From Achromobacter pestifer (lineage in GTDB: Bacteria > Pseudomonadota > Gammaproteobacteria > Burkholderiales > Burkholderiaceae_B), in the NCBI RefSeq assembly GCF_013267355.1, contig NZ_CP053985.1, positions 2,542,001 to 2,606,000 of the forward strand: a stretch of 64,000 nt of DNA. Reading direction: 5' to 3'. Made by a program: the position numbers and the translations under genes. A model generated the notes under the pieces. That model was not told the DNA's origin and searched no databases. It was given only the letters and a program-made list of their open reading frames with translations. Positions 43,539 to 52,379 of the stretch are shown here, piece by piece (positions within the stretch are counted from its first letter, which is position 1; every line of letters starts with the position of its first letter).

Positions 43539-45350
43539 TCAGGTCGTCTCGTCCTGATACCAGACGCCTTCGGCCAGCATCATCTTCTGATGCCCGTGCC
43601 CGGCAGGCATCATCGGGAAGCAGTTTTCCTGCGCCGAGACCGCCACGTCCAGGAAGTAGGGGCCGTCATGCGCCAGGCATTCGGCAAGCGCCGCATCCAG
43701 CTGCGCCGGGTCATCCACGCGGGCCGCCCCCCAGCCGAAGGCGCGGGCCAGCGCCACGAAGTCGGGCAGCGAGGCGTTGTAGCTGTGGCTGTAGCGCCCG
43801 CCATGGATCAGCTCCTGCCACTGCCGCACCATGCCCATGTAGCCGTTGTTGCACAGCACGACCTTGACGGGCGTCTGGTGCTGCATGGCGGTGGACAGTT
43901 CCTGGATGTTCATCAGCACTGATGCGTCGCCGCTGACGCAGACCACCGTCTTGTCCGGATGGGCGACTTGCGCACCGATGGCGGCGGGTACGCCGTAGCC
44001 CATGGTGCCTGCGCCGCCGGAGGTCAGCCAGCGGTTGGGTTTGTCGAAACGCAGGTACTGCGCGGCCCACATCTGATGCTGGCCCACGTCCGTCGAGACA
44101 ATGGCGTCGCGGTCCGCCAGCGCCGCGTTCAGGCGCGACATCAGGTGCTGCGGCAGGATCGCGTCGGCCGCCGGGGTATAGCCCAGGCAGTCCTGGGCGC
44201 GCCAGGCGGCGATGCGCTTGTACCAGGGCGCCAGCCGCGCCGCGTCCATGGGGTCGTCGCCAAGTTCGGCGCGCAGCGCGCGCACCAGCGGCAGGCAATC
44301 GCCCACCAGCGCCACGTCCACGCGCACCACCTTGTTGATGGAGGCGGGGTCGATGTCGATGTGGATCTTGCGCGCATGCGGGCAGAACTCCGACAGCTTG
44401 CCGGTGATGCGGTCATCGAAGCGGGCGCCGATGCAGACCACCAGGTCCGCGTTATGCATGGCCAGATTGGCCTCGACCGTGCCATGCATGCCCAGCATGC
44501 CGACGAACTGCGGGTCGGACGCGGGGAATGCGCCCAGGCCCATCAGGGTCAGAGTGCAAGGCGCGCCGGTATGGCGCACCAGATCGGTAAAGGCCTCGCA
44601 GGCTTCGGGACCGGCGTTCACCAGCCCGCCGCCGCCGTAGAAGATGGGCCGCTTGGCCTGGGCGATCAGCGCAGCGGCGCGGCGCACGGCGGATTGCGGC
44701 AGCTTGGGCGCCAGCTTGCCCGCCTGGCGGCGCGCGCGCAGCGCGGCCAGCCGCTGTTGCGAGGGCACGGCATCGTCATCCGCGTCGCGCGGCACCGCCA
44801 GCTGCACGTCCTTGGGGAAATCCAGCAGCACCGGGCCAGGGCGCCCCTGGCGGGTCAGTTCGAAGGCGCGGGCCACCACGGCCGCCACATCGTCCACCGA
44901 GCGGACCTGGGTATTCCACTTGGTCACCGAGCGCGAGATGCCGATGGCGTCGCATTCCTGGAAGGCGTCGGTGCCGATGGCCGCCGTGGCGACCTGGCCG
45001 CTGATGCACAGCACCGGGATCGAATCGCACATGGCGTCCAGCAGGCCGGAGGTGGTGTTGGCCATGCCGGGGCCGGACGTGACGAAGACCACGCCGGTAC
45101 GGCCGGTGCTGCGGGCATAGCCTTCGGCGGCGTGCACGGCGGCCTGCTCGTGGCGCACCAGCACGTGGCGCAGGCGCGGCTCGGCGTAGAGGGCGTCATA
45201 CAGCGGCAGCACCGCGCCCCCGGGATACCCGAAGACGGTATCCACGCCGTAGGCAATCAGCGTGTCGAGCAGAATTTTCGCCCCGTTATCGGCGGGGCGT
45301 TCAGTGGCGGCAAGCGCGGCGGCGGCGGTGGGGTGCAGGCGATCATTCAT
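43539..45350 (-). CDS. Acetolactate synthase large-subunit-type TPP enzyme
   Basis: 603 residues, full length for the family. It condenses pyruvate (with 2-oxobutyrate or another pyruvate) using thiamine diphosphate. The conserved N-terminal glutamate-type region [16 protein letters not shown] (about 67-82), the central FAD-like site, and the C-terminal TPP motif [12 protein letters not shown]...NN (GD at about 462, NN at about 493) are clear. No small regulatory subunit is next to it, so it may be a catabolic or other member and not IlvB. It is divergent from an Lrp regulator. Confidence 0.9.
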   Translation of the reverse strand: MNDRLHPTAAAALAATERPADNGAKILLDTLIAYGVDTVFGYPGGAVLPLYDALYAEPRLRHVLVRHEQAAVHAAEGYARSTGRTGVVFVTSGPGMANTTSGLLDAMCDSIPVLCISGQVATAAIGTDAFQECDAIGISRSVTKWNTQVRSVDDVAAVVARAFELTRQGRPGPVLLDFPKDVQLAVPRDADDDAVPSQQRLAALRARRQAGKLAPKLPQSAVRRAAALIAQAKRPIFYGGGGLVNAGPEACEAFTDLVRHTGAPCTLTLMGLGAFPASDPQFVGMLGMHGTVEANLAMHNADLVVCIGARFDDRITGKLSEFCPHARKIHIDIDPASINKVVRVDVALVGDCLPLVRALRAELGDDPMDAARLAPWYKRIAAWRAQDCLGYTPAADAILPQHLMSRLNAALADRDAIVSTDVGQHQMWAAQYLRFDKPNRWLTSGGAGTMGYGVPAAIGAQVAHPDKTVVCVSGDASVLMNIQELSTAMQHQTPVKVVLCNNGYMGMVRQWQELIHGGRYSHSYNASLPDFVALARAFGWGAARVDDPAQLDAALAECLAHDGPYFLDVAVSAQENCFPMMPAGHGHQKMMLAEGVWYQDETT

Positions 45351-45360
45351 GCTATCTATC

Positions 45361-45405
45361 TTATTCGTAGATCGGAAGAATATTTATCTTCTTTTCCACG
45401 AATAA
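45361..45405. promoter_or_regulatory. Inverted repeat between the acetolactate-synthase and Lrp genes
   Basis: TTATTCGT (45361-45368) and ACGAATAA (45398-45405) form an 8-bp perfect inverted repeat with a nested GAAGAA/ATCTTC pair between. It overlaps the intergenic region and is a candidate Lrp operator. Confidence 0.5.
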
Positions 45406-45452
45406 CCACCAGACAGAGTAAATTTATCTTTGATTTTAGGGAATCAAAGAAA

Positions 45453-45923
45453 ATGAACCTGGACAAGTTCGATCTCGCCATTTTGAAGGTGCTGCAGGAC
45501 AACGCGCGCGCCAGCCTGAACGACATCGGCGCGGCCGTGGGCCTGTCATCCACGCCGTGCTGGAACCGCATCAAGCGCATGGAAAGCGCCGGGGTGATCC
45601 GTGGCTATACCGTGGACATCGATCCGGCCAGCCTGGGCTTCATGGACACGGTGATCGTCCACGTCACCCTGGAGAGCCATAGCGAGGAAACGCTGTACGA
45701 GTTCGGCCGGGCGCTGGCGCAGATTCCCGAGGTGCTGGAAGCCTTCCTGGTGTCGGGCGACTACGACTATTACATCCGCATCGCCGTGCGCGACACCCGC
45801 GACTACGAGCGGCTGCTGCGGGAGCAGCTCTACCGCATCCCGGGCATCCGGCACAGCAAATCCTGCTTCGTGCTGCGCCGGTTGAAGGAAACCAAGCTGC
45901 CGCTGACCGGCATGGCGGAATAG
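45453..45923 (+). CDS. Lrp/AsnC family transcriptional regulator
   Basis: 156 residues, ATG 45453. The N-terminal helix-turn-helix (about 4-50: LDKFDLAILKVLQDNARAS, LNDIGAAVGLSSTPCWNRIKRM) and the C-terminal RAM/AsnC ligand domain (about 70-150, with the GDYDYYIRIAVRD motif) are clear. The long frame that runs upstream is only the antisense of the acetolactate-synthase gene. It probably senses an amino acid and controls the divergent gene. Confidence 0.95.
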   Translation: MNLDKFDLAILKVLQDNARASLNDIGAAVGLSSTPCWNRIKRMESAGVIRGYTVDIDPASLGFMDTVIVHVTLESHSEETLYEFGRALAQIPEVLEAFLVSGDYDYYIRIAVRDTRDYERLLREQLYRIPGIRHSKSCFVLRRLKETKLPLTGMAE

Positions 45924-45930
45924 ACGCGCG

Positions 45931-46851
45931 TCAGCGCAACACGAAGTCCACCGGCACGGCGGGCTCGGGCAGGGGCCGCACACCCAGGCCTTCCAGCAAA
46001 TCGATCTCGATCACGCGGGCCAGGGCCGACAGCGGCAGGTCGTTCTCGTCGGAGCCGAACGGGTCTTCCAGTTCGTCGCCCACGGCGTCCAGGCCGAAGA
46101 AGGTATAGGCCACGATGGTGACGGCCGCCGGCATCATGTATTCCAGCGTGCCCACCAGGCCGAAGGGCAGCAGCAGGCAGAACAGCCAGGCCGTGCGGTG
46201 CAGCAGCAGCGAATAGGCGAAGGGCGAAGGCGTGAACTTGATGCGTTCACAGGCCGCCTGGATGGCGGCGCAGGCGGCCACGCGCTGAGTCAGGCCCTGG
46301 TACAGGATGTCGCTCAGCTCGCCGCGCCGCAGGCAGGCCGCCAGGTCGCGGTTGATGGCCATGAGCAGGGCGTCGGGCACGTTGCGGCAGCCGTTAAGCG
46401 TCTCGGCCTCGTCCTGCTGCACCCAGGGGCGCGCGGCAGAAGCCATGTCTTCCTGCCGCAGCCGCGCCGCCAGCGCGTAGCCGAAGCCGATGCAACGCCG
46501 CACGATGCGTTCCTGCACCGGATTGGCGGTGCTGGCCGCCAGCAGCACCGCGCTTTCGCGCGCCAGGCTGCGCGCCTGCACGATCAGGTCGCCCCACTGC
46601 TTGCGCGCTTCCCACCAGCGGTCGTAGCAGACGTTGTTGCGAAAGCCCATGAACACGGACAGGGCCAGGCCGAACAGCGAAAACGGCACCGCCGACAGAT
46701 GTGCGGGCGAAAACCATTGCTGGTGGTACATCCACACCACGGCGCAAGACAGCAGCGTGATGACAAGAATGCGGCTGAAGATGCGGGGGATGATGGAGCC
46801 GCGCAGGACAAAGAACAGAGCCAGCGCGGAAGGACGCGGACGGACGATCAT
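45931..46851 (-). CDS. Bestrophin-like (YneE/UPF0187) membrane protein
   Basis: 306 residues with about four to five hydrophobic segments (about 22-42, 50-70, 215-250). The characteristic opening PRIFSRILVITLLSC and FRNNVCYDRWWEARKQWG (about 70-87), plus the EDPFGSDENDLPL C-terminal motif, are the bestrophin family marks. It is probably a chloride or anion channel in the inner membrane. It converges with the Lrp gene. Confidence 0.93.
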   Translation of the reverse strand: MIVRPRPSALALFFVLRGSIIPRIFSRILVITLLSCAVVWMYHQQWFSPAHLSAVPFSLFGLALSVFMGFRNNVCYDRWWEARKQWGDLIVQARSLARESAVLLAASTANPVQERIVRRCIGFGYALAARLRQEDMASAARPWVQQDEAETLNGCRNVPDALLMAINRDLAACLRRGELSDILYQGLTQRVAACAAIQAACERIKFTPSPFAYSLLLHRTAWLFCLLLPFGLVGTLEYMMPAAVTIVAYTFFGLDAVGDELEDPFGSDENDLPLSALARVIEIDLLEGLGVRPLPEPAVPVDFVLR

Positions 46852-46958
46852 GATGCGTATTCAGGGAGGGACAGGGCGGCGCACACTATACGCCCATCAA
46901 GCTGTCAAATAGGCGCCGATATAATTCTGTTTCGTCTCACCGCCACTTCCACTCAACA

Positions 46959-47483
46959 ATGACCAACGAAGACACCCCGATCAAGCCCTGGCATGTCGTC
47001 CGCCGCTCCAAGCTGCACGGCAACGGCGTCTTCGCCGCGCGCAAGATTCCCGCGGGCACGCGCATCATCGAGTACGGCGGCGAACGCATCAGCGCCAAGG
47101 AAGCCGACCGCCGCCATCCGACCAATCCGGACGATCCCTTCCACACCTTCTTCTTCGCGCTCAGCTCCGGCCGCGTGATCGACGGTGGCGACAAGGGCAA
47201 CGACGCGCGCTGGATCAACCATTCCTGCGAGCCCAACTGCGAGGCCCAGGAAGGCAAGCACGGCAAGCGCGTCTACATCGTCGCGCTGCGCGACCTCCCG
47301 CGCGGCACCGAACTGTCTTACGACTACGGCCTGGTGCTGGACGGCCGCATCACCAAAAAGCTGAAGGAAGGCTACCGCTGTCTCTGCGGCACGCCGCCCT
47401 GCCGCGGCACGATGCTGGCGCTGCCGGCAAAGAAGAAGAAAAAGAACACCGACGAGCCCGAAGCCGCCGAAGCCGTCGCGTGA
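46959..47483 (+). CDS. SET domain-containing protein
   Basis: 174 residues, a compact SET domain. The N-flank KLHGNGVFAARKIPAGTRIIEY (about 18-39), NHSCEPNCEA (87-96) and GTELSYDYG (116-124) are the SAM and active-site elements; Tyr121 and Tyr123 match the catalytic and binding tyrosines. Post-SET cysteines are in RCLCGTPPCRG (140-150). SET proteins methylate lysines on proteins; in bacteria the targets are mostly unknown. The Lys-rich C-terminus AKKKKKN may aid nucleic-acid contact. Confidence 0.9.
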   Translation: MTNEDTPIKPWHVVRRSKLHGNGVFAARKIPAGTRIIEYGGERISAKEADRRHPTNPDDPFHTFFFALSSGRVIDGGDKGNDARWINHSCEPNCEAQEGKHGKRVYIVALRDLPRGTELSYDYGLVLDGRITKKLKEGYRCLCGTPPCRGTMLALPAKKKKKNTDEPEAAEAVA

Positions 47484-47599
47484 TCCCCGGCGGGGTCGGA
47501 CCCCGCCAAGCCGAAGACCCCAGGCGCAGCAAGCGTATTCCAGGCCCCGCCCCGGACAGGCGTACAATCCTCCAGGTCGTTAACACGACATGCAGTACG

Positions 47600-47745
47600 T
47601 CTTCAGGGCGGGGTGCAATTCCCCACCGGCGGTATGCCATGCAATGTGGCGAGCCCGCGAGCGCCTGGCGTCCTTCACGGACACCGGGGTCAGCAGATCT
47701 GGTGAGATGCCAGGGCCGACGGTCATAGTCCGGATGAGAGAAGAT
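47600..47745 (+). ncRNA. FMN riboswitch (RFN element)
   Basis: Conserved blocks are seen in order: CTTCAGGGCGGGGTGCAATT, CCCCACCGGCGGTA, GCCCGCGAG, TCAGCAGATCTGGTG, GCCGACGGTCATAGTCCGGA and TGAGAGAAGAT. It binds flavin mononucleotide and lies 115 bases before ribB on the same strand, so it represses riboflavin synthesis when FMN is high. Confidence 0.97.
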
Positions 47746-47860
47746 GTGCCGGCACAGCGGTAGCACCGGGCGCACCCGCGCCTGGACTGCCGTATTGCGT
47801 TCGGCTGTCGAGTAGCCCTGAAACGTTTTTCGCCCCTTTCAACTTGCGAGAGCGTTTCAA

Positions 47861-48580
47861 ATGTCCAACGTTACCCTTACCCCGCAGTCCCCCATCCCCA
47901 GCCTGGCTTCGCAGCCCTTTGCCGCCCGCTTGCAGCGCGCCCTGCATCATCTGCGCCTGGGCCGCCCCGTCATTCTCATGGACGACTTCGACCGCGAAAA
48001 TGAAGCCGACCTGATCGTGGCCGCCGACAAGCTGACCGTGCCGGTCATGGCGCAACTGATCCGCGACGGCAGCGGCATCGTCTGCCTGTGCCTGCCCGGC
48101 GAAACCCTGGACCGGCTGGAACTGCCGCCCATGGTCCAGCGCAACCAGAGCCGCTTTGCCACCGCGTTCACGGTTTCCATCGAGGCGCGCGAAGGCGTCA
48201 GCACCGGCGTGTCGGCCGTGGACCGCGTCACCACCATCCGCGCCGCCATCTCGCCGTCGGCGCAAAGCGAAGACATCGTCAGCCCCGGCCATGTGTTCCC
48301 GCTGCGCGCCCAGCCGGGCGGCGTGCTGACCCGCCGCGGTCACACCGAAGGCTCGGTGGACCTGGCGGTGCTAGCCGGCATGCGCCCGGCCGGCGTGCTG
48401 TGCGAACTGATGAACGCCGACGGCACGATGATGCGCGGCGCCGCGCTTGAGCGTTACGCCGCCCAGCACGGGCTGGTGGCGCTGACCATCGCCGAACTGG
48501 CCGACCATCTGCAACAGCTGAAGGACGGCCAGGCCGAAGCGATCGACGACGAAGTGCTGGAGATGGCCACGACGGTCTGA
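47861..48580 (+). CDS. ribB: 3,4-dihydroxy-2-butanone 4-phosphate synthase
   Basis: 239 residues. It converts ribulose 5-phosphate to the four-carbon unit of riboflavin. The motifs [13 protein letters not shown] (about 40-52) and the [11 protein letters not shown] segment are the family active site. It lacks the GTP cyclohydrolase II (RibA) half and is therefore the stand-alone form. The FMN riboswitch sits just upstream. It converges with an MFS transporter. Confidence 0.96.
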   Translation: MSNVTLTPQSPIPSLASQPFAARLQRALHHLRLGRPVILMDDFDRENEADLIVAADKLTVPVMAQLIRDGSGIVCLCLPGETLDRLELPPMVQRNQSRFATAFTVSIEAREGVSTGVSAVDRVTTIRAAISPSAQSEDIVSPGHVFPLRAQPGGVLTRRGHTEGSVDLAVLAGMRPAGVLCELMNADGTMMRGAALERYAAQHGLVALTIAELADHLQQLKDGQAEAIDDEVLEMATTV

Positions 48581-48621
48581 TCGTTGCACAGGCGGCGCCG
48601 GAACTGGCGCCGCCATGTTTT

Positions 48622-49821
48622 TTAGCGCCGCGTCCTGAGCGCCATGGCGACGACCATTGCCGCCAGCGCGCACGCGCCGCCCATCGCATACACCGCGCCA
48701 TAGCCTTGCTCGCCGGCCAGCCAGCCGGCCGCTGGGCTGCTCAGTCCCAAGGCCACGTCCAGGAAGGCCACATACGCCCCCATGGCCGCGCCCCGGCTGG
48801 CCGCCGGCACGCGGCGCACGGCTTCCACGCCGAAGGCCGGGAATGCCAGCGAGTAGCCCGCGCCCGTCAGCAGCGCGCCGGCATAGGCCCATGCCGGCGT
48901 GGTTCCGGTCCAGATCAGCCACTGTCCCGCCGCTTCAATCAGCACGCACACCAGCGCCACGCGCGCGCCGCCCAACTTGTCCGGCAGGCCGGCAAAGAAC
49001 ACGCGCGCCAGGATGAAACCCGCGCCGAACGCAGTGAACATCCACGCCGCGCCATCCCAACCCCGTTGCGAAAACAGCAGGCTCACGAACGCGGTGATCA
49101 CGCCGAAGCCGACGCTGGCCAACGCCAGGCCCGCGCCGGGCAGCAGCACCAGACCCAGCACTTTGTAGAAAGGCGTGCGCACGCCGCCTGCCGCGCGCAC
49201 CCCGCGCAAAGGCAGCACCAGCGCCAGAGCCGCCAGCGGAATCAGCGCCGTGGCCCAGGCGATGCCCGCGAAGCCCGTGGCGCCGTAGAGGCGCATGCCG
49301 GCCGGCGCGCCGAGCGCGTAAGCGGCGTAAATCGCCACGCCGACCCAGGCCATCACGCGGCCCGCGTTCTGCGGCCCCACGCGGCCCACGCCCCAGCTCA
49401 GCGCGCCGGTGACGATGAGGCTTTCGGCGCAGCCCATCAGCGCGCGTCCGGCCAAGAGCGCGGCCAGCGCCGCCTGCGGCCGCGCCGACAGGTCGTCGGC
49501 CAACAGATAGAACAGGCCCGCAATGGAGCCCAGCACAAAACCGCCCACCACCGCGCGCTTGGCGCCGCGGCGGTCAGCGAGCGAGCCTGCGTAGGCGCGC
49601 GACAACAAGGCGGCGGCGAACTGCAGGCCGGCCACCACGCCGACAATCAGCGCACCCAACGCCAGCGTGCCATCCACGTACAACGGCAGCACCGGCATGG
49701 GCAGGCCGATCATGAAGAACCCGACGAATACCGCAAGTGCCAGCGGCAGCACTTGCGCGAAGACGGAGCGCACGGGCCCCTGGGCCGCGGGCATGGCCCC
49801 GGCCGTCGATGAATGCGACAT
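48622..49821 (-). CDS. MFS transporter (AraJ/YdhP-type exporter)
   Basis: 399 residues, 12 predicted membrane helices, with the MFS pattern between helices 2 and 3 (LSRAYAGSLADRRGAKR, about 71-87). MFS exporters of this size often pump drugs or sugars. The gene is divergent from a TetR regulator (start 49971), with a palindrome between them; the TetR protein probably represses this exporter. The substrate is unknown. Confidence 0.92.
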   Translation of the reverse strand: MSHSSTAGAMPAAQGPVRSVFAQVLPLALAVFVGFFMIGLPMPVLPLYVDGTLALGALIVGVVAGLQFAAALLSRAYAGSLADRRGAKRAVVGGFVLGSIAGLFYLLADDLSARPQAALAALLAGRALMGCAESLIVTGALSWGVGRVGPQNAGRVMAWVGVAIYAAYALGAPAGMRLYGATGFAGIAWATALIPLAALALVLPLRGVRAAGGVRTPFYKVLGLVLLPGAGLALASVGFGVITAFVSLLFSQRGWDGAAWMFTAFGAGFILARVFFAGLPDKLGGARVALVCVLIEAAGQWLIWTGTTPAWAYAGALLTGAGYSLAFPAFGVEAVRRVPAASRGAAMGAYVAFLDVALGLSSPAAGWLAGEQGYGAVYAMGGACALAAMVVAMALRTRR

Positions 49822-49926
49822 TGAATTTCCTTAAGTGAGAGATGCGCAAACCGGAACCAGCTTGAAAACCGCCAATGGCATAATCGCCGTGTGCGGGCGA
49901 CGAACCGGATTGCCTGCTGGAAATTT

Positions 49927-49944
49927 TATGAGCCGTTGCTCATA
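49927..49944. promoter_or_regulatory. Candidate TetR operator
   Basis: TATGAGCCGTTGCTCATA has a perfect 7-bp inverted repeat (TATGAGC / GCTCATA) with a 4-base centre. It is 26 bases before the TetR start and between two divergent genes. Confidence 0.65.
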
Positions 49945-49970
49945 TTCGATACTCGCCTTTCACAGTACCC

Positions 49971-50630
49971 ATGACCGCCATCCCACAGCCCCGCAAATCG
50001 CCGCGCCAGCTCAGATCCCAGCACACCGTAGAGACGATTTTGCAAGCCACGGCTCGCGTTCTGGCCACCCACGGCTATGCGGGCACCAACACCAATCTGA
50101 TCGCGGAGACGGCCGGCGTCAGCGTCGGTTCGCTGTATCAGTACTTCCCCAACAAGAACGCCCTGATCGCGGCGCTGCATAATCGCCACGACAACCAGAT
50201 GCTGGACGTCATCGACGCGGTCCTGGACAGCAATCCCGCGGCCACGCTGCGCGAGCGCGTCGCGGCCATCGTCGAAGCGATGCTGCACGCCCACATGCTG
50301 GAGCCCGCGCTGCACCGCGTGCTGGAAAGGGAGTTCCCGCTGTTCGACCAGCCGCACGAGCACAGCCGCGCGGACCAGGATATCCACAGGCGCATGCGCC
50401 ATCTGCTGGAACTGCATCGCGCCGAGATCGCGCAGCAGGACCGCGACCTGGCGACCTATGTGGTGTTGCGCATCATGGAGTCGCTGGTGCATGCCGCGGC
50501 GCTGGAGCCGCCCGCGGGGTTCTCGACGCGGCAGTTGGAACAGGCAGTGGTCGACGCGGTGATGGGATACCTGGGCGAACCGGCCGCGCGTCCCGCGCCG
50601 CGTAAGGCAGCCAAGACGGCGCACCGCTAG
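49971..50630 (+). CDS. TetR/AcrR family transcriptional regulator
   Basis: 219 residues. The N-terminal helix-turn-helix lies at about 18-63 (VETILQATARVLATHGYAGT, LIAETAGVSVGSLYQYFPNK), followed by a variable ligand-binding helical domain with the TetR C-terminal dimerisation helices. The tail is Arg/Lys-rich. It is divergent from an MFS exporter and likely represses it. Confidence 0.94.
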   Translation: MTAIPQPRKSPRQLRSQHTVETILQATARVLATHGYAGTNTNLIAETAGVSVGSLYQYFPNKNALIAALHNRHDNQMLDVIDAVLDSNPAATLRERVAAIVEAMLHAHMLEPALHRVLEREFPLFDQPHEHSRADQDIHRRMRHLLELHRAEIAQQDRDLATYVVLRIMESLVHAAALEPPAGFSTRQLEQAVVDAVMGYLGEPAARPAPRKAAKTAHR

Positions 50631-50694
50631 CCTTGCCGTTTTCCCCCCGCGCATTCAGCGCAGGAAGTTGGCGGCAAGCACCGACGCCGGGCCG

Positions 50695-51204
50695 CTAGCG
50701 CCCTGGCTCCCGAGCCATCTGCGCCAGGCAGTCGGCGGCACTGCCCGTGACGATGCGGGCGCTGCACGCCAGCATCAGGTTCAGGTTCAAGCCGAAGTCT
50801 TCCACGGTGTAGCCGTCCGCATCAACCATGCGCGAAACGCCGTCGTCGGCCGCCGCGCCCACCGCCACTTGGTCGATCAGCGAACCGGCCTGGCCGGTAT
50901 AGCCCCATACCGGCTTGCCGCAGGCGATGGCGTAGCCGACTTCGAAGGCCGTGCCGGAATCGGGCTCGGCGCCGCGGAACGGATTCAGGTTCGCCATCAC
51001 CATGTCCGCGCGCCGGATCAGCGCGACGTTCTCGCGGTAGATCCATTGCGCCAGCGCCTGGCCCGACAGGTCTTGCGGTGCCTCGTTGTCCAGCGGGAAC
51101 AGGCCATCGAACCCATAGGTGGCGCAGAGCGCCTTCAAGCGTTTGCCGTGCGCCGCCGCATCGGGCAGGAACACGTCGAAACCCGCCAGATATACGCTGC
51201 GCAT
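50695..51204 (-). CDS. Nucleoside 2-deoxyribosyltransferase family protein
   Basis: 169 residues. The pattern VYLAGFDVFLPDAAA (about 4-18) and ENVALIRRADMVMANLNPF, with GTAFEVGYAIACGKPVWGY (about 84-102), is typical of the PLP-less nucleoside 2-deoxyribosyltransferase fold. The family swaps bases on deoxynucleosides or cleaves nucleotides. It is the third gene of a unit with NTF2-like and flavin-reductase genes. Confidence 0.9.
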   Translation of the reverse strand: MRSVYLAGFDVFLPDAAAHGKRLKALCATYGFDGLFPLDNEAPQDLSGQALAQWIYRENVALIRRADMVMANLNPFRGAEPDSGTAFEVGYAIACGKPVWGYTGQAGSLIDQVAVGAAADDGVSRMVDADGYTVEDFGLNLNLMLACSARIVTGSAADCLAQMAREPGR

Positions 51205-51209
51205 GATGG

Positions 51210-51779
51210 TTACTCCGGATCGGAAACGTTGAAGGCTTCGCCGGTGGCGAAAAAGGAGCCGCCGGCCACGTAATGCACCGAGCGGCGCTCGTCATCGGGG
51301 AAATGCCAGCGGTTGCCGGAAAACACTTCCGGCGCGGCCCACGCGGCCACGACTTCGCCGATGAAGAGGTCGTAGGCCTGCTGGTTGTGCGGTTCGGGCA
51401 CGACGCGGCATTCCAGCCAGCCCAGGCAGCCGCTGATGAGCGGCGCGCCGATCTTGCTGGCGGGGAAGGTCGTCAGGCCGCTGACCTGGAACTTGTCTTC
51501 ATCGCGCCCGGAATCGGTGCCCACCCGCAACGTGGCGCGGGCCTGCGCGCGCGACGGGATACACAGCGCGAACTCGCCCGACGCTTCGATCAGGCCGCGC
51601 GTATAGGTGTTCTTGTCCACCACCACCAGCATCTTGGGGGGGCTGAAATCCAGGGGCATGGCCCAGGCGGCCGCCATGACGTTGCGCGCATCGCCGTGCG
51701 CACTGGTCACCAGCACCGTGGGGCCGTGGTTCAGCAGCAGATAGGCGCGGGACAGGTCTACGGGTTCGATGCTGGACAT
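51210..51779 (-). CDS. Flavin reductase family protein (FMN-binding split barrel)
   Basis: 189 residues. The FMN-binding flavin-reductase-like fold shows MSSIEPVDLSRAYLLLNHGP, VLVTSAHGDARNVMAAAWAM and FSPPKMLVVVDKNTYTRGLI (about 46-65). It probably supplies reduced FMN to a partner monooxygenase or acts as a nitroreductase-type enzyme. It ends five bases before the deoxyribosyltransferase start and begins 10 bases after the NTF2-like gene ends, so the three form an operon. Confidence 0.9.
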   Translation of the reverse strand: MSSIEPVDLSRAYLLLNHGPTVLVTSAHGDARNVMAAAWAMPLDFSPPKMLVVVDKNTYTRGLIEASGEFALCIPSRAQARATLRVGTDSGRDEDKFQVSGLTTFPASKIGAPLISGCLGWLECRVVPEPHNQQAYDLFIGEVVAAWAAPEVFSGNRWHFPDDERRSVHYVAGGSFFATGEAFNVSDPE

Positions 51780-51789
51780 GCGGCGCTTC

Positions 51790-52245
51790 CTAGAACATGC
51801 CGTTCTTGTTGGCGGGGTTCTCGGGGATTTCCTGGCTCACGTCCCAGTGTTCCACGATCTTGCCGTCTTCCACGCGGAAGATATCCATCACGGCCTGGCC
51901 GCGGTCTTCCGGCGAATCGCGCCACAGGTTGTGGATAAGCACCAGGTCGCCCTCGGCGATCACGCGCTTGATCTCGACGATGGACTGCGGATGCTGCTCG
52001 AAATAGGCGGGAAAGAAATCCACCAGGGGACCGACGCCGTCCTGCATGTAGGGGTTGTGCTGGGTGTAGTTCGGGCTGACGTACAGGCGCACCGCTTCGT
52101 CGATGTCACGGTCCTGGAACATCATGCGAAAGAACGCCACCGCGATGTCCTTGTTGGACTGGGGCGCGGCGGCGGCCGGCGCGGCCGACAGACAGGACGC
52201 GGCAACCAGCAGGCAGAGGGCCAACGAATTCAACTTCATACGCAT
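51790..52245 (-). CDS. Secreted NTF2/SnoaL-like domain protein
   Basis: 151 residues from ATG 52245 (ATG 52239 is possible). A Sec signal (about 1-27, ending AAAA) precedes an NTF2-like domain with the SnoaL pattern IAVAFFRMMFQDRDIDEAVRLY, TQHNPYMQDGV, and the C-terminal FRVEDGKIVEHWDVSQ. These small beta-barrel proteins bind hydrophobic or aromatic ligands. First gene of a three-gene unit. Confidence 0.88.
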   Translation of the reverse strand: MRMKLNSLALCLLVAASCLSAAPAAAAPQSNKDIAVAFFRMMFQDRDIDEAVRLYVSPNYTQHNPYMQDGVGPLVDFFPAYFEQHPQSIVEIKRVIAEGDLVLIHNLWRDSPEDRGQAVMDIFRVEDGKIVEHWDVSQEIPENPANKNGMF

Positions 52246-52331
52246 ACAGGGCAAACTCAGGTGTCGGAACGCCGGCTGGCGGTGCGCCAGTTTACAAACA
52301 AAAACATGGATCCCGGCCCTAAGCCAGAATG

Positions 52332-52358
52332 AAAAAGGGGCCTCTTGCCGAGGCCCCT
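52332..52358 (-). terminator. Intrinsic terminator (minus strand)
   Basis: On the minus strand, GAGGGGCCTC and GAGGCCCC pair (52350-52357 with 52337-52344) and a T-run (TTTTTC) follows. It is about 25 bases after the stop of the oxidoreductase at 52380, so that gene is a separate transcription unit. Confidence 0.85.
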
Positions 52359-52379
52359 CGCGATCCGCCGACGGCGGGA

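Noticed and set aside
43959..45452. Long plus-strand frame upstream of the Lrp gene
   Set aside because: It is the antisense of the acetolactate-synthase gene; the Lrp domain starts at ATG 45453.
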